From: an uncultured Collinsella sp.
Lineage (GTDB): Bacteria > Actinomycetota > Coriobacteriia > Coriobacteriales > Coriobacteriaceae
DNA length: 64,000 nt
NCBI GenBank assembly: GCA_900540855.1
Contig: UQHK01000010.1
Location: 1-64,000, forward strand
Reading direction: 5' to 3'
Below are positions 34,503 to 43,974 of this stretch, piece after piece (the stretch's first letter is position 1; each line of letters opens with the position of its first letter). The position numbers were made by a program, and so were the translations under genes. Under the pieces are notes generated by a model. The model was given only the letters and a program-made list of their open reading frames with translations. It ran no database searches and was not told where the DNA came from.

Positions 34503-35331
34503 TCCCCTTCTCGTCGTTGGTGACGGGAATAAAGCCCGCCTCGCGAATCTGCTTGTCCATCTTTTCGGACGTCACGTAGTCGATGTAATCCTGCGCCTGC
34601 TGCGAAGGCGCACCCTTCACAAAGAAGTAAAGGTCGCGCGAGATGGGATAGCCGCCACTCGCGACCGTCTTCTCGGACGCCTCGACGTGATTAACCGAGA
34701 CGGCCTTGACCGAAGTCTTGGCGTTGAGGCTCTCGACAAAACCCAGCGAGATGTAGCCAATAGCACCGCGCGAACGAGATACCACGTCGCGCACCTGGCC
34801 CGTGCCCGAAAGAACGGCCGAGCGGCGATCGAACGGGGTGCCGTCCATCACGATGGTGCGGAATGCTTCACGCGTGCCAGATGCCTCGTCTCGGTTGATG
34901 ACCTGAATCTTCAGGTCCTCGCCACCGACCTCTTTCCAATTAGTAATCTTGCCGGCATAGATATCGCGGAGCTGCTCGGTCGAGAGGTTATCGACCGGGT
35001 TATCGTCGTTCACGATGACCGCGATACCGTCGTGGGCAATGACGATGGGAGTCAGGCCCAGATCCTGTTCGTCGGCATTGAGTCCACGGGAGGAGCTGGC
35101 GATATCGGCCGTGCCAGCGCTGACGGCTTCGATGCCAGCGGAAGAGCCCAAACCGGAAACGAGCACGTCGATGCCGGTCTCCTCCTTAAAGCCCTCTGCC
35201 GCAATCTCGGCGATAGGAAGGCAGGTCGTGGAGCCGGCCACGGTAATGGAAGAGGTAGAAGATCCCGAAGAACAGGCGCACAGCGTAAGCGTAAGCACAG
35301 CGGCGCTCAGGACCGATACGATCTTTCTCAT
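34495..35331 (-). CDS. pstS: Phosphate-binding lipoprotein PstS
   Basis: Extracellular phosphate receptor of the Pst system, 278 aa. The first 19 residues form a lipoprotein signal peptide with lipobox LCAC (Cys19 or nearby), so it is membrane-tethered. The mature part has the phosphate-contact motifs TVAGSTTC, SSSRGL and EASGTREAF. Its ATG overlaps the pgeF stop codon (ATGA), which makes translational coupling to pgeF likely. No Pho-box-like promoter can sit between these genes, so control must lie upstream of pgeF or within it. Confidence 0.95.
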   Translation of the reverse strand: MRKIVSVLSAAVLTLTLCACSSGSSTSSITVAGSTTCLPIAEIAAEGFKEETGIDVLVSGLGSSAGIEAVSAGTADIASSSRGLNADEQDLGLTPIVIAHDGIAVIVNDDNPVDNLSTEQLRDIYAGKITNWKEVGGEDLKIQVINRDEASGTREAFRTIVMDGTPFDRRSAVLSGTGQVRDVVSRSRGAIGYISLGFVESLNAKTSVKAVSVNHVEASEKTVASGGYPISRDLYFFVKGAPSQQAQDYIDYVTSEKMDKQIREAGFIPVTNDEKGSE

Positions 35332-36128
35332 AGCATCACGCCGATCGCGGCATGGCGCCCACAGGTGCCGTCCTCGTTACGGTAGGAATAAAAGCGGTCG
35401 TTCTGGCGCACAGTCGAAAGCTGGGTATCCACGATATTATCCGCGTCCACACCGATATCTACCAACGCCTCACGAATGGCGGCAGATAGATCGAGCATGC
35501 GAGAAGCGCCCGCATCGATGCACGAAAACTCGGCGGCAAAGCGGTCCATGAGTTCCTGGGAAACCTCGTACTCGTCACCCAGGATATGGGGGCCGATATA
35601 GGCGGAAACGTCGCTCGCATCGCAGCCGGCAGCATCGCAAAGCGCCTGGCACGCCTTGGCAGAAATACGTGCAATCGTGCCCTTCCAACCGGAGTGCACC
35701 ACGGCAAACCCGCCGGGGGCCACCAGCACCACGGGAACGCAGTCGGCAAAGCAGAGCAGCACGGGCACGTCATGGGCCGTACAGACGATGGCATCGCAGC
35801 CCTCGGCAATCTGCTCGCGAACAGCCTCAAGATCGTCGGCGCCGTTCGAAGTCACCGTAACGATATGGTCACCATGTACCTGATTGGGCACGAGCAGATT
35901 ATGCTCGCACTCAGTGGCACCCATAGCTTCGAGCGCTCGACGACGATTTTCTTGAACAGCAAAGGGGTCATCGCCTACATGCGAGCCCAGGTTGAGCGAG
36001 GAGTACGCATCTTCAGAAACGCCACCGGTGCGCTCGGTAAAGGCAAAACGGACATCGGATGTCGCGCCCTCCACCAACGTAACTCCATCATGGTCGACAC
36101 GCGAAACGTTGTCCGCACGTGCTGCCAT
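35328..36128 (-). CDS. pgeF: Laccase-domain purine nucleoside / peptidoglycan-editing protein (YlmD/PgeF)
   Basis: 266-aa member of the YfiH/YlmD family, known as copper-linked polyphenol oxidases, as purine nucleoside phosphorylase-like enzymes, and as a peptidoglycan editing factor in E. coli. Metal ligands are in NQVHGDHI, CFADCVPVVLV and VVHSGWKGT, and RNDRFYSYRNEDGTCGR closes the family pattern (the last written in part as DRFYSYR...CGRHAA). I start at ATG 36128 after TTAGGAGG; 35 earlier codons are unlikely. Its stop overlaps the pstS start by 4 nt, an unusual junction. Confidence 0.85.
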   Translation of the reverse strand: MAARADNVSRVDHDGVTLVEGATSDVRFAFTERTGGVSEDAYSSLNLGSHVGDDPFAVQENRRRALEAMGATECEHNLLVPNQVHGDHIVTVTSNGADDLEAVREQIAEGCDAIVCTAHDVPVLLCFADCVPVVLVAPGGFAVVHSGWKGTIARISAKACQALCDAAGCDASDVSAYIGPHILGDEYEVSQELMDRFAAEFSCIDAGASRMLDLSAAIREALVDIGVDADNIVDTQLSTVRQNDRFYSYRNEDGTCGRHAAIGVML

Positions 36129-36281
36129 ACTAAAGCCTCCTAATAACACAAGTACCGCGGCATCGCCGCTACAGCCAGCGTTTATACGGCTGTCATACTT
36201 CCCTAAAAGGATACCCGCAGCGGTAGGGACCAAACGTAAAGGGAACGTAAGGAGATTGGAGGCTTTCGTTTACAAACGAGA

Positions 36282-36316
36282 AACAAAACGGGGTGCATCC
36301 AAATGGACACACCCCG
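36282..36316 (-). terminator. ftsZ terminator
   Basis: On the minus strand CGGGGTGTGTCC-ATTT-GGATGCACCCCG, then TTTTGTTTC. It separates ftsZ from pgeF-pst, so the latter unit needs its own promoter in 36129-36281. Confidence 0.8.
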
Positions 36317-36339
36317 TGCATGTCGTTGAGAAAAACGAA

Positions 36340-37494
36340 CTAGAAGCTACCGCGCTTCAGGAAGTCGGGAAGCTCGAACTGGTCGTTGCCAAAGTTGGGC
36401 AGCTCGGTACCACCGACGTTGCGGGTCGGAGCGGCCTGAGCCGGGCTGGCAGCCGGAGCGGTGCGCTGCGGCTCAGCGGAGGCAGCGGCCTTGCTCTGAG
36501 ACTGCTGAGCAGCAAAGAGCTCGTCCTGACGGTTGACGTTGGAATCGGAGAAGCCCGTAGCGATGACGGTGATACGCACCTGATCGCCCAGGGACTCGTC
36601 GACAACGGTACCGAAGATGATGTTGGCCTCGGGGTCGACGGCGTTGGCGACAACGTCGGCGGCGTCGCTGATCTCCTGGATGCCCAGGTCCTTGGAACCG
36701 GCGATGGAGAGCAGCACGCGCGTGGCACCATCGATGGAGCTCTCGAGCAGCGGGCTGGAGATGGCCTGCTGGGCAGCGTCGACGGCACGTGTATCCCCAG
36801 AAGAGCTACCGATACCCATCATGGCGGTACCGGCCTGCTTCATGATGGTCTTAACATCGGCGAAGTCCAGGTTGATGATACCGGGGACGGTGATGAGGTC
36901 GGTGATGCCCTGGGTGCCCTGGGAAAGGACGCCATCGGCAATCGCGAAGGCCTCGAGCATGGTGGTCTTCTTCTCGGCGATGTCGAGCAGCTTATCGTTA
37001 GGGATGACGATCATGGTGTCGACGCAATCGGAGAGGGTCTTGATGCCCTCCTCGGCGCTCTTCTTGCGCTTGCGGCCCTCGAAGGTGAAGGGCTTGGTCA
37101 CGACGGCGACAGTCAGTGCGCCGACCTCGTTCATCGCGATATCAGCAACGATGGGAGCAGCGCCGGTACCGGTGCCACCGCCCTCACCGCAGGTGATAAA
37201 CACCATGTCGGCGCCAGCGAGCGCCTCGGCAATGTCGTCACGGGACTCATCGGCAGCCTTGCGGCCAACCTCGGGGTTGGCGCCGGCGCCCAGGCCGCGG
37301 GTAAGGTCGGTGCCGATGTGCACCTTGATATCGGCATCAGAGATCGCGAGTGCCTGAGCATCGGTGTTGATGGCAACAAACTCGACGCCGCGGATGCCCT
37401 CTTCGATCATTCGATTGACCGCGTTGGTACCGCCGCCGCCGACGCCGACCACCTTAATGACGGCAAGGTAGTTGTTGATCTCTGTCTCGTGCAT
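36340..37494 (-). CDS. ftsZ: Cell division GTPase FtsZ
   Basis: Tubulin-like protein that forms the Z ring. The 384-aa product has the N-terminal VVGVGGGGTNAVNRM, the GTP-binding tubulin signature GGGTGTGAAP at about residues 99-108, NTDAQAL and the T7 loop NLDFADVKTIM. A Ala/Gln/Pro linker leads to the conserved C-terminal tail ELPDFLKRG that binds SepF. Start ATG 37494 has CGGAGG upstream. It is downstream of ftsQ with a 200-bp gap that probably has its own promoter, and it ends in a strong terminator. Confidence 0.97.
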   Translation of the reverse strand: MHETEINNYLAVIKVVGVGGGGTNAVNRMIEEGIRGVEFVAINTDAQALAISDADIKVHIGTDLTRGLGAGANPEVGRKAADESRDDIAEALAGADMVFITCGEGGGTGTGAAPIVADIAMNEVGALTVAVVTKPFTFEGRKRKKSAEEGIKTLSDCVDTMIVIPNDKLLDIAEKKTTMLEAFAIADGVLSQGTQGITDLITVPGIINLDFADVKTIMKQAGTAMMGIGSSSGDTRAVDAAQQAISSPLLESSIDGATRVLLSIAGSKDLGIQEISDAADVVANAVDPEANIIFGTVVDESLGDQVRITVIATGFSDSNVNRQDELFAAQQSQSKAAASAEPQRTAPAASPAQAAPTRNVGGTELPNFGNDQFELPDFLKRGSF

Positions 37495-37693
37495 GTCGGT
37501 CCTCCGAACAAAGGTTATAGCCATAGCATGGGTCGACCCCTGCGCACATTAACCTTCAGGTTGAAAGTAAATGCAAAGGTAAACCGTATTATGTTTGCAC
37601 ATTATGAACGTATCAGTCAAATAATTGACCGTGAAAACCAAACAAACCAGATAAACGGCGTGGTATGGCCCCTCAACAAAGCATCAACCAGCG

Positions 37694-38950
37694 CTACGAG
37701 GTCGGAGCATTCCTAAATGTGTAGTTGCCCGGAGAGCGCACATTGATATACGTTACGCCCTCTACCTGCGAAAGCAACTTGGTGACTACGCGTTCCTTCT
37801 TGGCGATATCGTCCGAATCGCCCAGCGACACCTCAATGCCGTTATTGAGGTTTGCCGAGATGGCTTCGACCGAAGGCGTGGAAATGTCCTTGACTTGTCC
37901 CAAGAACTCGCTCGAAAAACCACGCACATAATCCAGGCCGGCCTTAACGGCCTTGGAGCTCACTGCCTGGCCGGAAACCGGAGCGACATCCGCCGAGACA
38001 TCAGTCAACAACACCGCGCCATAATGCTTGGCGAGCGCCAGCGCGGCATCGATTCCGGTCAAGGTATTTGAACCCTGCCCTGTCGTGATGACGTTGCCCT
38101 GGTCGTCCACTTCGACCGACGTCGACAGTGGGGCGATCCAGGTGTCATCATCCCCGATGGCCCAGGCAAGGTCATCGGAGCTGATATAGGCAATTGCGAT
38201 GACCTTGCGCTCCATCGGCGTAATGATGAGCGTATGCGGGAACTGACGCTGGACATCCACGCCCGAGACCCACGGGTTCTGCTTGAGGTCCTCGGTAATC
38301 TGGTCGGGATCGACGTTAAAAAGCGACGTTCCCTCGGGCAAATCGATCAGCTGGATAGCATCGTGCTTCGTCACATGCTCGCTGCCTTGAATCTGAATAT
38401 CAGTGGCAGTAAACAATCCAGAGTTGATCACCACGATGGCAACGACGACGAGCACAGCCAAGACGGCCAGAACGCCGCCCACGATTTTGCCTTTGCCTGT
38501 AACGACAGAAGCGGCATCTGATGTTTTATTTACCATTGCCCCAAGTGAAGACAACGGGTTGACGCCTTTTTTACTCGAAGGCTTCTTAGCGGTAGCCGGC
38601 ACCGATGTCAGCGAGCGCGGTTTCGATGCGCCCAGCGTGCGGCCTGGACGCGGCGCTTTAGTTCCCGTCGAGGGCTTAGGAGTTGCCATGGGACGGGCAG
38701 GCTTGACGCCCATAACAGGCTTTGACGTCACCGAGGGACGCGAGGACTTTTTTGCGGCCGGACGATTACCGAGCTGCGAGCCGACGACCGGACGACTGGC
38801 CTGTCGAGCATGCCCGACAGACTTAGAGTGCGCGACGGTATTGCGTTGAGGTTTGGCAGGCGCGCCGGAACGCCCTCCGGCGCGGCGGAAGGTGGGTTTC
38901 GATGCTCTAGAAGCCGAGGAATTTAACTTCCGGTCTGAGCTCGATGCCAT
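37694..38950 (-). CDS. ftsQ: Cell division protein FtsQ (POTRA domain)
   Basis: Bitopic divisome protein of 418 aa. A very long basic Ser/Pro/Lys-rich cytoplasmic tail (about 1-150) precedes one membrane helix (GGVLAVLAVLVVVAIVVINS, about 158-177). Then come a POTRA domain (TATDIQIQGSEHVTKHDAI, about 180-250) and the FtsQ beta domain. The cytoplasmic tail is far longer than in E. coli FtsQ (about 25 residues). GGGAGG precedes the ATG. Its start overlaps the 3' end of murB by 44 nt in another frame. Confidence 0.88.
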   Translation of the reverse strand: MASSSDRKLNSSASRASKPTFRRAGGRSGAPAKPQRNTVAHSKSVGHARQASRPVVGSQLGNRPAAKKSSRPSVTSKPVMGVKPARPMATPKPSTGTKAPRPGRTLGASKPRSLTSVPATAKKPSSKKGVNPLSSLGAMVNKTSDAASVVTGKGKIVGGVLAVLAVLVVVAIVVINSGLFTATDIQIQGSEHVTKHDAIQLIDLPEGTSLFNVDPDQITEDLKQNPWVSGVDVQRQFPHTLIITPMERKVIAIAYISSDDLAWAIGDDDTWIAPLSTSVEVDDQGNVITTGQGSNTLTGIDAALALAKHYGAVLLTDVSADVAPVSGQAVSSKAVKAGLDYVRGFSSEFLGQVKDISTPSVEAISANLNNGIEVSLGDSDDIAKKERVVTKLLSQVEGVTYINVRSPGNYTFRNAPTS

Positions 38951-39818
38951 ACGCCTCCCTCACCTTTCCGTGCACATGTCTGATAACCGCGGCAACGTCA
39001 TCGGCCGAGGCAGTTCCGTTATTAACGATAAAATTAGCGTGAACGGGCGAAACTTCCGCGCCGCCAATTGAAAAACCCTTTAATCCACAATCCTCGATAA
39101 GCTTGCCCACACTCGCATCGGGCGGGTTGCGAAAGACCGACCCGCAGGATGCGCGACCCATGGGCTGCGTACGCTTGCGCCTCGTCAGGTACCGTTCCAT
39201 GCGCTCGCGAATGTCGGCCTTGGGCGCCGGTTTAAGCTTGAGCACACACTCGAGGATAATCTCATTGCGGGGAAGGCTACATTCGCGGTAGCCCCAAGTG
39301 ATCTCGGACCCCGCATAATGCTTGATGCCGGATGCCGGGTCAAACGTTACGACATCCTCAACCAGCGAGCCAATCCACTCGGTCCGTGTGCCGGCATTCA
39401 TAGATATCGCGCCGCCGACCGAACCAGGGATGCCAACGGCAAACTCAAGGCCCGAGAGGCTACGCGACAGGGCATCGTTGACCAGGCGCGCAAACATCAC
39501 GCCCGCACCGACCGTCAGCGTACAACCGTCATCGGCAACAACCGTGCGCTGAAACTCACGTCCGAGCGAAATGACGGCACCGCGATAACCGCCATCGGCA
39601 ACCAGCAGATTGGAGCCCTTGCCAATGATGACCCACGGCACCTGCTCGCGATCGAGCACCGCCACGGCGCGGCGGAGGGCATGATAGCTATGGCACGTCA
39701 CAAAGAGGTCGGCCTTGCCGCCGATACGATAGCTCGTATGACGCGCAAGGCGCTCGTCCTCGATCACATCCGTGTCGATCATGCCCGAGAGCGCCATGAC
39801 GGCGTTAAACAGACCCAT
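38907..39818 (-). CDS. murB: UDP-N-acetylenolpyruvoylglucosamine reductase
   Basis: FAD enzyme that reduces enolpyruvyl-UDP-GlcNAc to UDP-MurNAc. 303 aa, type II (Gram-positive) form. FAD-binding IIGKGSNLLVAD near residue 83, GIPGSVGGAISMNAG near 130, YRECSLP near 195 and the catalytic block GRASCGSVFRNP near 245 are visible, with the proton-donor Ser and a C-terminal Glu region. It follows murC with a 5-nt gap and overlaps ftsQ. Confidence 0.95.
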   Translation of the reverse strand: MGLFNAVMALSGMIDTDVIEDERLARHTSYRIGGKADLFVTCHSYHALRRAVAVLDREQVPWVIIGKGSNLLVADGGYRGAVISLGREFQRTVVADDGCTLTVGAGVMFARLVNDALSRSLSGLEFAVGIPGSVGGAISMNAGTRTEWIGSLVEDVVTFDPASGIKHYAGSEITWGYRECSLPRNEIILECVLKLKPAPKADIRERMERYLTRRKRTQPMGRASCGSVFRNPPDASVGKLIEDCGLKGFSIGGAEVSPVHANFIVNNGTASADDVAAVIRHVHGKVREAYGIELRPEVKFLGF

Positions 39819-39823
39819 TAGAC

Positions 39824-41242
39824 TTAAGCGTCTTTCTTGGCAGTCAGATACTCGATGAACTCGGGACCGACGGTCGTAACATCTCCGGCACCCATGGTGA
39901 GCAGCAGGTCGCCCTCGCCCACCATCTGCTCGAGCTCCTGATTGAGCTCAAGACGGCTGGAGCAGTACACGACCTCCTTGCCAGGATGCTTGGCGCGCAC
40001 GGTATCGGCGAGCATCTTAGAGGTGACACCCGGAATGGGCATCTCGCCAGCCGAGAACACATCGATCAGCAGCAGTTTATCGGCATTGGCAAATGCATCG
40101 GCAAAGTCGTCGCACAGGGCCTGCAGGCGCGAATAGCGGTGCGGCTGGAACACGACGTCGACGTGCTTGTAGCCCAGCGACGAAGCGGCAGCAAGCGTCG
40201 CCTTGATCTCGGTGGGGTGATGGCCGTAATCATCGACCACGGTGATGCCATCGATATCGCCCACGTGGGTAAAGCGACGGCGGACGCCCTCAAAGCTCGA
40301 GAGCGCCTTGGCGGCGGCGTCGATGTCAAGGCCCAGGACATGGGCGACGGTGAGCACCGCCGTGGCGTTGAGCATGTTGTGGCGACCGGGATTGCTCTTG
40401 ATCTCCACAGCGTGCTCAGTGCCGTCCTCAAAGCGAACGATAAAGTCACTCTGGATGCCCTTGACATCCGGGTGCACGCAGACGATGTCGTTGCTCTCGG
40501 CAAAGCCGTAGGAAAGCACGTGACGGCCCGTCGACTTGGCGAGCTCGACCAGATGCGGGTCCTCGCCGCAGACGATGACGGTGCCGTCCTCGCCCACCAG
40601 GCTCATGAATTTGGCGAAAGTTGCCTCGATCTCCTCGATACCCGAGTAGTGATCGAGGTGGTCGGCCTCGACGTTGGTCACAATGACCACGTTGGGGTTC
40701 AGGAACAGGAAGGAGCTGTCGGACTCGTCGGCCTCGGCGACAAAGTAGTCGCCCGAGCCGTTCTTGCCATTCGTGTCATAGCCCTCGACGATACCACCGA
40801 TCAAGAAGCTCGGATCCAGACCCATGCGGTCGAGCATGGTGGCGCACATCGAAGACGTGGTGGTCTTGCCATGCGTGCCAGCAACAGCGACGGTGGTGTA
40901 GCCGTGGCCCAAAGCAGAGAGCATCTTGGCACGGGGCCACACGGGAATACCAAGCTCGCGAGCGCGCACGAGTTCAGGGTTGGACTCCGGAATAGCGGTG
41001 GAGACAACAACCACGTCGGGCTTGACCTCGTCGATCGTGGCGGCCTCATGGCCCACATGCACCTTCACGCCAGCGCGGGTAAGCTGGCGGATATAACGTG
41101 ACGTCTTAAGGTCGGAGCCGGTAACGACATAACCGCGCTCGTGCAGAACGAGGGCGATGCCGCTCATGCCGGCGCCGCCGATACCGATAAAGTGGGCGCT
41201 CTTGAACTCGGGCGCGGAGGTTGCAGTCTGGGAATCAGCCAT
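39824..41242 (-). CDS. murC: UDP-N-acetylmuramate--L-alanine ligase
   Basis: Adds the first stem-peptide residue, L-Ala, to UDP-MurNAc. The 472-aa Mur ligase begins with the Rossmann-like FIGIGGAGMSGIAL, followed by the ATP P-loop AGTHGKTTTSSM (about 113-124), EADESDSSF and HHPTEIKAT. ATG 41242 is preceded by AAGGAG at a somewhat long 12 nt; nine further codons upstream with a GTG start are possible. It lies between murG and murB on one strand. Confidence 0.95.
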   Translation of the reverse strand: MADSQTATSAPEFKSAHFIGIGGAGMSGIALVLHERGYVVTGSDLKTSRYIRQLTRAGVKVHVGHEAATIDEVKPDVVVVSTAIPESNPELVRARELGIPVWPRAKMLSALGHGYTTVAVAGTHGKTTTSSMCATMLDRMGLDPSFLIGGIVEGYDTNGKNGSGDYFVAEADESDSSFLFLNPNVVIVTNVEADHLDHYSGIEEIEATFAKFMSLVGEDGTVIVCGEDPHLVELAKSTGRHVLSYGFAESNDIVCVHPDVKGIQSDFIVRFEDGTEHAVEIKSNPGRHNMLNATAVLTVAHVLGLDIDAAAKALSSFEGVRRRFTHVGDIDGITVVDDYGHHPTEIKATLAAASSLGYKHVDVVFQPHRYSRLQALCDDFADAFANADKLLLIDVFSAGEMPIPGVTSKMLADTVRAKHPGKEVVYCSSRLELNQELEQMVGEGDLLLTMGAGDVTTVGPEFIEYLTAKKDA

Positions 41243-41339
41243 GTGCTCGTGTACTCCTTGCGTAAACACTGCCTGTAACCCGTTAACTGTACCGCACCTA
41301 CCGCATCAGCGCGAGGGCGACCGACGATATCCCGTCTAA

Positions 41340-42455
41340 CTAACGCAAACCCTCTACCGCATCGGCCAGAAGAGCGGCGGCCCTATCCTGAGCCAGACCG
41401 CGCGCCGCCTGACGCATGACGTCGCGCTCTGCCGCGTCATCGACCAGGTGCAGCAGCTCATCGGCAAAGGCAGAACCGTCGATATCGGCATCGGCACAGA
41501 GCACGCCGGCCCCGGCGTCGACCAGATAACGGGCATTGGTGGTTTGGTGGTCGGCCGTCGCATGCGGATACGGCACGAGTATCGAGGGCACGGCGAGCGC
41601 AGCGATCTCGGCCACGCTCGATGCACCCGAACGCGAGAGCACCAAATCGGCAGCAGCCAGCATATCGCCCATGTTGTCGATGTAAGGCTGGACGCGGTAA
41701 CGCTTCGCCTCCTCGGGCGTCAGCGCCAAAGCGCGCTCGGTCTCCTCAAAGCCGTCGGCACCCGTCGAATGCAACACATAGAGGTTCTTGCGCGAAAGCA
41801 GCTCGTTTTTGAGCGAAACCGCGCGCTCGTTGAGGTGCTGGGCGCCAAGTGAACCGCCAAAGACGAGCAGCAGCGTAGCGTCCTCGGGAACGCCAAGTGC
41901 CTTGCGGCCGCGAGCGCGATCGCCCTCGATCACCGAGCGACGTACAGGGTTGCCGGTCATGAGCACGTGGTCAGGGTCACCTTCGCGCTCAAAGACCGAG
42001 CGCGCTGCCGGCACCGAGATGCACACGCGAGCGGCGTGGGGGTTCATCATCTTGTTGGCCAGGCCCGGAACAGAGTTCTGCTCATGCAGCAGATACGGAA
42101 CGCCTGCGCCCTTGCACCACCCCAGCAGCGGAACCTCGACATAGGCACCAAAACCGATGGCAGCATCGGGCTTGCCGACCTTTGAGAAATGACTGGCGAG
42201 CGCACGCTTGGCCTTGTTGACACGCCACAGCGAGGTCAGCGCCGTCCAGGGACGGGAGCGGTCGAAGCCCGTGACCGTAATGGGCACAAAATCAAACCCA
42301 GCCTCGGGGACCAGACGACCCTCGAGCTTGCGCGACTGGCCCACGAACACAACGTGGTGGCCACGGTCATGCAGCTCCTCGGCCAAAGCGAGCGCGGGGT
42401 TAATGTGTCCTGCCGTGCCGCCGGCTGCAATAGCAACGGTCATCTTATCGGTCAT
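41340..42455 (-). CDS. murG: UDP-GlcNAc transferase MurG
   Basis: Peripheral membrane glycosyltransferase that makes lipid II from lipid I. The 371-aa protein has the N-terminal AAGGTAGHINPALALAEEL, the acceptor-domain HEQNSVPGLANK, and VFGGSLGAQHLNE and SRSGASSVAEIAAL of the UDP-sugar site. Start ATG 42455 follows GAAGGGAC and overlaps the ftsW 3' end by 11 nt, so translation is probably coupled. Confidence 0.96.
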   Translation of the reverse strand: MTDKMTVAIAAGGTAGHINPALALAEELHDRGHHVVFVGQSRKLEGRLVPEAGFDFVPITVTGFDRSRPWTALTSLWRVNKAKRALASHFSKVGKPDAAIGFGAYVEVPLLGWCKGAGVPYLLHEQNSVPGLANKMMNPHAARVCISVPAARSVFEREGDPDHVLMTGNPVRRSVIEGDRARGRKALGVPEDATLLLVFGGSLGAQHLNERAVSLKNELLSRKNLYVLHSTGADGFEETERALALTPEEAKRYRVQPYIDNMGDMLAAADLVLSRSGASSVAEIAALAVPSILVPYPHATADHQTTNARYLVDAGAGVLCADADIDGSAFADELLHLVDDAAERDVMRQAARGLAQDRAAALLADAVEGLR

Positions 42456-43965
42456 GATAGTCCCTTCGTACACGCGGTCCCTGGTCGTCGGTGCGCAAAC
42501 GCGCCGACGGGTCCGAGTTCAAATCGATTCGATTATATCCGCCGCCCGCGCTGCGAGGGCTGGGGCGCTGCGGACGACCTTGCGGCGCCGTTCGCTGACG
42601 CGGACGGGCTGCCGGCTCGGTCGCAGAGCCATCCAGAACGGTAAAGCCGTTACGCGAAGATCGCTCGCCGCGTACGTGGGGCACGCCGGCGGTACTCTCA
42701 TCCATAACGGCAAAGCTCTCGCGGCGACGGTCGTACTCATCGCGACGGGCGCTCTCGTACGAAACGCGCAGGATCAGACCGGCAAGCATAAGCGACACAA
42801 TAATCGACGAACCGCCGTAGCTAATAAACGGCAACGGTTTGCCCGTCATGGGAAACACGTTGAGGATGCCCAGCGCATTGATCAAAAACTGCACCGCGAG
42901 AATGACCGCGGAGCCAGACGCCATAAGCGCGCCCCGGCGATCGGTCGCCTGCTCGGCAATGCGAAACGCCGAGTAGATCAGCATCGCAAACACCAAGAAG
43001 AACAGCACGGTTCCGACAAAACCGACTTCCTCGCCAATGATGGCCAGGATGTAGTCATTGTGCGCCTCGGGCAGATACGAGTACTTCATGGTTGAGTTGC
43101 CGATGCCACGGCCGAACAGACCGCCCGAGGCAAAGGCCATGATGGCAAGCGTGGCCTGATAGCCGTCACCATACTCGTCGGCCCAAGGGTTCAAGGCAAC
43201 CTGAATACGCACCATACGGTATGGCTCTGCGACAAGCGCAATCACGATCACGAGAATGCCGAAGATTAGCACGCCGATGATAAATCTGGGGTCGAGACCC
43301 GCAAACAACGCCATGCACATGAGGGTCAACAGGATGATCAGGACGGTACCGAAATCGGGCTGGATAAAGATCAGAAAGAGCGAAATACCCAGGTAGATGC
43401 CCATCTTGCGAAGGAATTCGTTGATGTTGCCACCGGGCGAAAAGAAGCGATCAAGCATGATGGCCGAATACGCAATGGCAAATGGCTTTAAAAACTCGGA
43501 AGGCTGGAACTGAATACCGGCGATGTTGAGCCAGCGCGTGGCGCCACGGCTGCCGCTGCCCACCAAGAACACCAGAAACAGTAGCCCTATCATGCCGATA
43601 AGGAAGATCCTAAGCACATCCTCCCCAAACCAGCTGTCCGGCAAAACGCGCACGATGGCAATCAGCGCCAGAACACCAACCACGGCAAACGCGGCCTGTC
43701 GACCCAGGAAAAACGTCGCCGAGCCATTCTCGTGCAGCGCCTCGACCGAAGACGCCGAGTACACCATCAGCAGACCAAAGCACACCAAAGTAAACAGGCA
43801 GGCCATAAATATCAGACGGGGGCGCATGATGCGGGCGGGAACGCCGGCAATATAGCGTTCGCTAAACGACTGCCTGCCACGACCGGAACGCGGTGTGCTG
43901 CGCCGCGAGGAAGCACGGTCCGAGTCGGGCCTCCTCATACCTTGTCGGGGGCTCTCCTCTCTCAC
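42445..43965 (-). CDS. ftsW: Peptidoglycan glycosyltransferase FtsW (GTG start)
   Basis: SEDS-family polymerase that builds septal glycan from lipid II with its partner transpeptidase. About 506 aa with ten membrane helices. The catalytic loop region WLNIAGIQFQPSEFLKP and the late GKPLPFISYGGSS are family hallmarks. A basic 45-residue cytoplasmic start and a long Arg/Pro-rich tail of about 110 residues flank the core. I prefer GTG 43965 because AGGGG is 6 nt away; TTG 43971 touches that ribosome site, and ATG 43938 is a third option. It begins 9 nt after murD. Confidence 0.93.
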   Translation of the reverse strand: MREESPRQGMRRPDSDRASSRRSTPRSGRGRQSFSERYIAGVPARIMRPRLIFMACLFTLVCFGLLMVYSASSVEALHENGSATFFLGRQAAFAVVGVLALIAIVRVLPDSWFGEDVLRIFLIGMIGLLFLVFLVGSGSRGATRWLNIAGIQFQPSEFLKPFAIAYSAIMLDRFFSPGGNINEFLRKMGIYLGISLFLIFIQPDFGTVLIILLTLMCMALFAGLDPRFIIGVLIFGILVIVIALVAEPYRMVRIQVALNPWADEYGDGYQATLAIMAFASGGLFGRGIGNSTMKYSYLPEAHNDYILAIIGEEVGFVGTVLFFLVFAMLIYSAFRIAEQATDRRGALMASGSAVILAVQFLINALGILNVFPMTGKPLPFISYGGSSIIVSLMLAGLILRVSYESARRDEYDRRRESFAVMDESTAGVPHVRGERSSRNGFTVLDGSATEPAARPRQRTAPQGRPQRPSPRSAGGGYNRIDLNSDPSARLRTDDQGPRVRRDYHDR

Positions 43966-43974
43966 CGGCAACCC